Shown here piece after piece: positions 35,839 to 39,740 of a DNA stretch of 39,740 nucleotides (positions are counted from its first letter, which is position 1; each line of letters starts with the position of its first letter). This DNA comes from Deltaproteobacteria bacterium (GTDB taxonomy: Bacteria > Myxococcota_A > Polyangia > Haliangiales > Haliangiaceae). The stretch is from contig JANXOM010000257.1 of assembly GCA_025353585.1 (NCBI GenBank), positions 1-39,740 on the forward strand. Direction: 5' to 3'. Below the pieces are notes generated by a model, which was given only the letters and a program-made list of their open reading frames with translations, was not told where the DNA came from and searched no databases. Made by a program: the position numbers and the translations under genes.

Positions 35839-36906
35839 TCACTCGACCTCGCACTGCGCGATCACGTGGTCGTCGTCCGGAGCGAAGTCGGCGCGCAGGA
35901 CCTCGAGCGCGAGCTGGGACCCGATGGGGCAAATTTCCGGTTGAACCGTGATGCGCCAACACGGGCGCGCGGAGCCGGTGACGTCGCAAGCGGACAGCCG
36001 CTGCTCGGTCTGCTCCGGGTGATCGAGATGCTGCACGTCAGACACGGCGCAGATCGGCTGGAGGCCGGGCGCGGTCGGATCGGCGTCGACGAGCGCGCCC
36101 TGCATACACGGGCTGGAAATCTTCTCGGTTCCGAGCGAGGGCCGGAACAAGAGAAGCGAGTCGGTGAGGTCTTCGTGCCTGATGTCGACAACCGAGCTGC
36201 GATTCGGGAACGAGTCCAGGAACGCGGTCATGCGTGGCGCACCGGGTGTGATGACGCCGGCCACGACCACGCGTGGTGGCCGCGCGAGCAACGCGACCTG
36301 CGCGGCGAGGGTATCGATGCTGGCGAGGGAGTGATCATCCGCGGGCGCGATGACGACGACGACGAGATCCGCATCGGGCCGGCGAAAGTGGCCGTTACGC
36401 GAGTCGACCAGCGCACGCACCGCGGTGGCGAGGAGCGGCTGATCCGGCGAGCCGGCGGCGCCGAGATCGCCGAGGGAGCGGAACGCCGCGGCGAGGTCGG
36501 TGAAGTTTTGATCCGGCGGCCCGACGAGGTGCGGCACCGACTCGATATACGAGCCGGTCACGCCGGAGCCGCCGTGCAAGACCGGATCGTCGCCGGCAAT
36601 GAAGCCGATATGCGTGTCCGGGAATCCGCCCTGGAACTCGTCCAACGTGTCGGCGAAGCGCGGCAAGTTCTCGCGGACCGCGTCCTCGTACGGTGCGATG
36701 GCGGGCGAGTCATCGATGACAAACAGCAGATCGATGTGCTGCGGCCGGGACGTCGGGAGGTCCATGTCTTCCACAAAGCTCGTCGCGCTCGGGCCGAGAT
36801 CCGCCGGCGCGTCCTTGTAGAGCGAGCACCCGCCGAGCGCGGCGCTCGAGGCGGCGAGCGCGAGGGCTACCAGCGCTGGGCACTGCACTTTCTCCCGGGC
36901 GTTCAC
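35839..36906 (-). CDS. VWA-domain lipoprotein A, divergent paralogue
   Basis: 355 residues if GTG 36906 is used; ATG 36930 is the alternative, and the frame runs further up. The signal (CPALVALALAASSAALGGC) has lipobox LGGC. The VWA domain starts IDLLFVIDDSPAIAPYED, where the MIDAS DxSxS has become Asp-Asp-Ser-Pro-Ala, losing the last Ser, so metal binding may be impaired. Other VWA landmarks are weaker than in B and C (GDDPVLHG, FPNRSSVVDIR, CMQGALVDADP), and the chain is ~130 residues shorter. The conserved C-terminal unit (PCWRITVQPEICPIGSQLAL) matches the B/C pattern CWAIVAD...LRVKR. Divergent from pilM. Confidence 0.8.
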   Translation of the reverse strand: MNAREKVQCPALVALALAASSAALGGCSLYKDAPADLGPSATSFVEDMDLPTSRPQHIDLLFVIDDSPAIAPYEDAVRENLPRFADTLDEFQGGFPDTHIGFIAGDDPVLHGGSGVTGSYIESVPHLVGPPDQNFTDLAAAFRSLGDLGAAGSPDQPLLATAVRALVDSRNGHFRRPDADLVVVVIAPADDHSLASIDTLAAQVALLARPPRVVVAGVITPGAPRMTAFLDSFPNRSSVVDIRHEDLTDSLLLFRPSLGTEKISSPCMQGALVDADPTAPGLQPICAVSDVQHLDHPEQTEQRLSACDVTGSARPCWRITVQPEICPIGSQLALEVLRADFAPDDDHVIAQCEVE

Positions 36907-36930
36907 CTTGTCATTGTCCAGCGCAACCAT

Positions 36931-37271
36931 CCCCAAGCTCGCTTCATGCGCTGCCCTGAGCAAGCCGCTGGCCATCTGGACCCCAAATAATTACAAGCAC
37001 TTGCTTTATGCGCCAGCCACCTTCGTTGGCACTGCTGCCAACTAACAGGGGCCTGGCCCCTTTGTTAGTGGCCGGCTGCCGGACATCGGCGCAACGACCG
37101 CACTTGCGCTTGCACGAGGAGATGGGGACGCGCGGCAGCGGCGGCGGCGGTGCGCGCCAGTTGCACACATGCAGCCCGCAAGCGCGTACGAGATCCAAGC
37201 AGTTGAAGCTTCGGCAGGCATTCCTCCGACTTACGTAAGCGACACGGGGACGCGACCGCTCGCGCGATTCT
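36931..37271. other. Divergent intergenic region with hairpins, no gene
   Basis: I find no reading frame with coding character. The left part (36985-37010) is unusually AT-rich and contains AAGCA-CT-TGCTT, a perfect small inverted repeat. Next come GTTGGC-actgct-GCCAAC (37025-37042) and the hairpin at 37042-37068. The right part is Gly/Arg-codon-like GC sequence without a start. The region carries the control signals for VWA-A (minus) and the pil operon (plus). Confidence 0.5.
37025..37068. promoter_or_regulatory. Tandem inverted repeats upstream of pilM and VWA-A
   Basis: GTTGGC-actgct-GCCAAC (37025-37042), then CTAACA-GGGGC-CTG-GCCCC (37042-37060) closing with TGTTAG (37063-37068) after a TT bulge. 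The second forms a long stem with a 3-base loop. As neither neighbour ends here, these are not plausible terminators; operators or a small RNA remain. Confidence 0.45.
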
Positions 37272-37300
37272 TTGGAGATCGCGGAAGAGCGTCCTACAAT
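37272..37300 (+). promoter_or_regulatory. Promoter of the pilMNO operon
   Basis: TTGGAG (37272-37277), a 17-base spacer and TACAAT (37295-37300), a good sigma-70-type match. Predicted start near 37307, giving a ~45-base leader with AGGGG before the pilM ATG at 37352. Confidence 0.6.
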
Positions 37301-37351
37301 TTAATTCGCGCGACCTGGGGCACGTGCCTTCGGAGCGTCAGCAGGGGTTTC

Positions 37352-38398
37352 ATGGCGAAACAGTGCATCGGCCTCGACATCGGCAGCAGCAGCGTCAAAG
37401 CCGTCCAGCTCAAGAAGAAGGGGCAGGGCTGGGCGTTGCAAGCGTTCGGCATGCAGCCGCTCGTCCCGCAGACGATCGTCGACGGGACGATCATGGATCA
37501 GGGCGCCGTCGCGGATGCGATCCGCGCGCTCTGGCAACGCCTGCGCCTCAAGCAAAAGGAGGTCGCGATCGCGATCGCGGGTCACTCCGTGATCATCAAG
37601 AAGATCGCGGTCCCGATGATGGCGCCCTCGGAGCTCGCGGCGAACATTCGCAACGAGGCCGAGCACCATATCCCGTTCGGCAAGGATGACGTCGAGATCG
37701 ATTATCACGTCACCCAGGCGCAGACGACGGCCGGCCAGACCGAGCTCCTGCTCGTCGCCGCGAAGAAGGAGGTCGTCTCCGACTACATCCAGGTCGTGCG
37801 CGACGCCGGCCTCATCCCGCAGGTCGTCGATGTCGCCGCCTTCGCCAGCCAGAACGGCTTCGAGGTGAACTACCCGCTCAACGCGAACGAGACGGTCGTG
37901 CTGATCAACATCGGCGCCGCCATCTCGAACATCAACATCGTGCGCAGCGGCGTGTCGCTGTTCACGCGCGACGTGACGATCGGTGGCAACGCGTTCACCG
38001 AGGAGATCCAGAAGCAGATGCAGATCGCGGCCGACGAAGCCGAGGCCTACAAGGTCGGCGGCTCGCACGCCGAGGATGGCGTCGTGCCGCAGGACGTGGT
38101 CCGGGTCATCGACGGCGTCGCCGAGGTCATGGCGGGCGAGTTCCAGCGCTCGCTCGACTTCTTCCTCGCCACCACCGCGGACGCGAACGTCACGCGCATC
38201 GTACTCGCCGGCGGCAGCTCGAAGATCGGCTCGCTGCACCGCGCGATCGAGCGGCGCTCGCGCATGCTGCTCGAGGTCGCGGATTCGTGGAAAAAAGTCG
38301 AGGTCGATGGCTCGCTCGATCGTGCGTACCTCGCTGCGCACTCGCCGGAGGCGCTGATCGGCGTCGGCCTGGCGATGCGCTCGGCCGGAGACAAGTGA
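37352..38398 (+). CDS. pilM: Type IV pilus assembly protein PilM
   Basis: 348 residues from ATG 37352, with AGGGG just upstream; the open frame to 37169 lacks a start with an SD and would add non-family residues. Actin-like ATPase fold: GLDIGSSSVKAVQL (phosphate-binding loop), INIGAAISNINIV and LAGGSSKIGSL. As in the family it is cytoplasmic and binds the N-terminal peptide of PilN, linking the inner-membrane PilNO complex to the motor. Followed after 10 bases by pilN. Confidence 0.95.
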   Translation: MAKQCIGLDIGSSSVKAVQLKKKGQGWALQAFGMQPLVPQTIVDGTIMDQGAVADAIRALWQRLRLKQKEVAIAIAGHSVIIKKIAVPMMAPSELAANIRNEAEHHIPFGKDDVEIDYHVTQAQTTAGQTELLLVAAKKEVVSDYIQVVRDAGLIPQVVDVAAFASQNGFEVNYPLNANETVVLINIGAAISNINIVRSGVSLFTRDVTIGGNAFTEEIQKQMQIAADEAEAYKVGGSHAEDGVVPQDVVRVIDGVAEVMAGEFQRSLDFFLATTADANVTRIVLAGGSSKIGSLHRAIERRSRMLLEVADSWKKVEVDGSLDRAYLAAHSPEALIGVGLAMRSAGDK

Positions 38399-38408
38399 GG
38401 GAATCGTC

Positions 38409-39059
38409 ATGATCAAGATCAACTTACTCCCCGCACGAAAGCCGAAGCGCCAGAGCGATCCCGCGATGCGGCCGCTCGTCATCGGCGTGGTCGGCCTCCT
38501 CGCCGCGATCGGTCTCGTCATCACGTTCGTCGACCGGCCGCGCCGCAGCGAGCTCGCCCAGCTCGACCGCGACAACACGGATCTCCAGCAGGAGATCGCC
38601 GGCAAGCGCGACAAGCTCCGGGGCTACCCCGAGCTCCTCGCCGCCGAGGCCGAGGCCGAGAAACGCGCGAACTCCATCACCCACCTCGCGCAGGCAAAGG
38701 TCGTCCCCGCGCACGTGCTTCACGAGCTCGGCGAGATCCTGACCGAGCACCACCTGCCGACGATGTCCGAGGACATGTCGAAGAAGACGGGCAACGGCCC
38801 CGACAGCGATCCGAACAAGCGCTTCCAGATGGACTGGGATCCGACGCACGTGTGGCTGACGTCGTTCGTCGACGCCGGCGGCGCGTTCAAGCTCGAGGGC
38901 GGCGCGCAGGGCGAGTCCGACGTGACGCAGCTCTCGAAGCGGCTCGCCGCGTCGGTCTACTTCATGGACGTCACCCCGTCCGGCGGGCAGCGCGTGGCCG
39001 ATGCCTCGAGCGGCCTCCAGTACTACAAGTTCCAGATCAGCGGAAAGGTGGCGTACTAG
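38409..39059 (+). CDS. pilN: Type IV pilus assembly protein PilN
   Basis: 216 residues, ATG start. The cytoplasmic tip MIKINLLPARKPKR is the conserved PilM-binding peptide (INLLP). A single membrane helix (~21-41; MRPLVIGVVGLLAAIGLVI) is followed by a predicted coiled coil (~45-85; rich in LAQLDRDNTDLQQEIAGKRD) and a periplasmic ferredoxin-like domain to the end (YYKFQISGKVAY). It heterodimerises with PilO. Its stop codon overlaps the pilO start by one base (TAGTG). Confidence 0.93.
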   Translation: MIKINLLPARKPKRQSDPAMRPLVIGVVGLLAAIGLVITFVDRPRRSELAQLDRDNTDLQQEIAGKRDKLRGYPELLAAEAEAEKRANSITHLAQAKVVPAHVLHELGEILTEHHLPTMSEDMSKKTGNGPDSDPNKRFQMDWDPTHVWLTSFVDAGGAFKLEGGAQGESDVTQLSKRLAASVYFMDVTPSGGQRVADASSGLQYYKFQISGKVAY

Positions 39060-39740
39060 TGGCGGCCTCCGGCGCGCTCTCCGACTTCGCGCGGCTCCCG
39101 CCCGAGCGCAAGGCGCTCGTGTTCATCGTCATCGGCGTCCTGCTCGGGCTCCTCTACTTCCAGTTCATCTTCAAGTCGCTCAACACGCAGCTCGACGACG
39201 CGCGCGCGCAGCACGAGAGCTCGATCACCACGAGCGCGCAGCTGACCAACGACATCCCCAAGTACGAGATCGAGCGGCAGCACATGAAGCAGCTGAAACA
39301 GACGATCGACGAGAACCAGAAGGCGCTGCCGACCGAGGCCGAGCTCCCCGCGTTCTACGAGACGCTCAACCGCAAGATCCAGGAGAGCCAGGTCGAGCTG
39401 GCGAACTGGGCGCAGAAGCCGGAGCAGCCGGTCGAGACGTTCGTCAAGGTGCCGATCGACATCGAGATCACCGGCACGTTCCTGCAGCTCAAGCGCTTCT
39501 TCGCCTCGCTGGTGCAGAAGAACGTCAACCCGTCTCACGACAGCGCCGACGGTGTCGAGGAGCGCGAGCGCATCGTCTCCATCGAGAACCTGAACCTCAC
39601 GAACCCCACGGTGAAGAACGGCGCGATCGTCCTGACCGCGAAGTTCACCGCCGCGACGTTCCGCCAGGAAGACCAGCCGGCCCCGGGCGCCGGCTCGGGC
39701 TCGGGCGCCGCCGCTCCGGGCGCCGCCGCCACGCCGGGCG
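39059..39740 (+). CDS. pilO: Type IV pilus assembly protein PilO (3' truncated by window)
   Basis: GTG 39059 overlaps the pilN stop by one base; 227 codons are visible and the frame is open at the right edge. One membrane helix (~19-38; VFIVIGVLLGLLYFQFIF), a coiled coil (~42-100) and a ferredoxin-like domain with ITGTFLQLKRFFASL, the typical PilO phrase. The last ~25 visible residues are an Ala/Gly/Pro/Ser-rich extension (PAPGAGSGSGAAAPG) beyond the usual end. Partner of PilN in the inner-membrane alignment complex. pilP and pilQ would be expected next. Confidence 0.93.
   Translation, partial: MAASGALSDFARLPPERKALVFIVIGVLLGLLYFQFIFKSLNTQLDDARAQHESSITTSAQLTNDIPKYEIERQHMKQLKQTIDENQKALPTEAELPAFYETLNRKIQESQVELANWAQKPEQPVETFVKVPIDIEITGTFLQLKRFFASLVQKNVNPSHDSADGVEERERIVSIENLNLTNPTVKNGAIVLTAKFTAATFRQEDQPAPGAGSGSGAAAPGAAATPG

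Overview
The window is ordinary chromosomal DNA from a very GC-rich (about 70 % by eye), lipoprotein-rich Gram-negative bacterium, most likely a myxobacterium (Myxococcota, perhaps Kofleriaceae/Haliangium-like). That placement is an inference. It rests on the base composition, the many Asp/Pro/Ala-rich lipoproteins in tandem paralogous sets, a TonB domain fused to an outer-membrane receptor, an FHA-GGDEF cyclase and a pilMNO operon. I see no tRNA, rRNA, CRISPR array or complete insertion sequence.

Layout. 1-7.1 kb: the tail of a Gly-rich protein, then a 2109-residue macroglobulin-like protein on the minus strand, with hairpins at both converging 3' ends. 7.1-13.9 kb: an extensin/M15-like peptidase, a translationally coupled TonB-receptor/lipoprotein pair, a HEAT-repeat protein, a membrane-anchored unknown, and an HU/IHF protein. 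13.9-19.9 kb: a PEP-utilising-type enzyme divergent from a 3D-domain (MltA-like) protein, and two paralogous lipoproteins flanking a small Rossmann-like gene. 19.9-24.4 kb: a class A penicillin-binding protein, a small anchored protein, a 167-bp palindromic repeat, a DUF427 protein, and a wrecked AbrB/Doc toxin-antitoxin module with paired operator-like palindromes. 24.4-27.1 kb: an operon of sigma factor, DUF2127 membrane protein and a possible suppressor-of-fused-domain protein. 27.3-30.5 kb: an esterase abutting glycerol kinase, and an FHA-GGDEF cyclase. 30.5-37.4 kb: paired small lipoproteins, a CDP-alcohol phosphatidyltransferase, and three tandem von Willebrand A lipoproteins. 37.4 kb to the end: pilM, pilN and pilO, the last cut by the window edge.

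How the genes work together. Several act on the envelope: the 3D-domain protein, the M15-like peptidase and PBP1A on peptidoglycan, PgsA-like on phospholipid, the TonB receptor on uptake, and PilMNO on type IV pili. The VWA lipoproteins are divergent from the pilus operon. The esterase and GlpK could release and then trap glycerol.

The regulatory signal that recurs most is a TAnnnT hexamer placed 5-9 bases before many start codons. It implies that much of this region is transcribed without 5' leaders. Genes lacking this signal (pilM, the HU/IHF gene, VWA-B, the DUF2127 gene) carry Shine-Dalgarno sequences instead.
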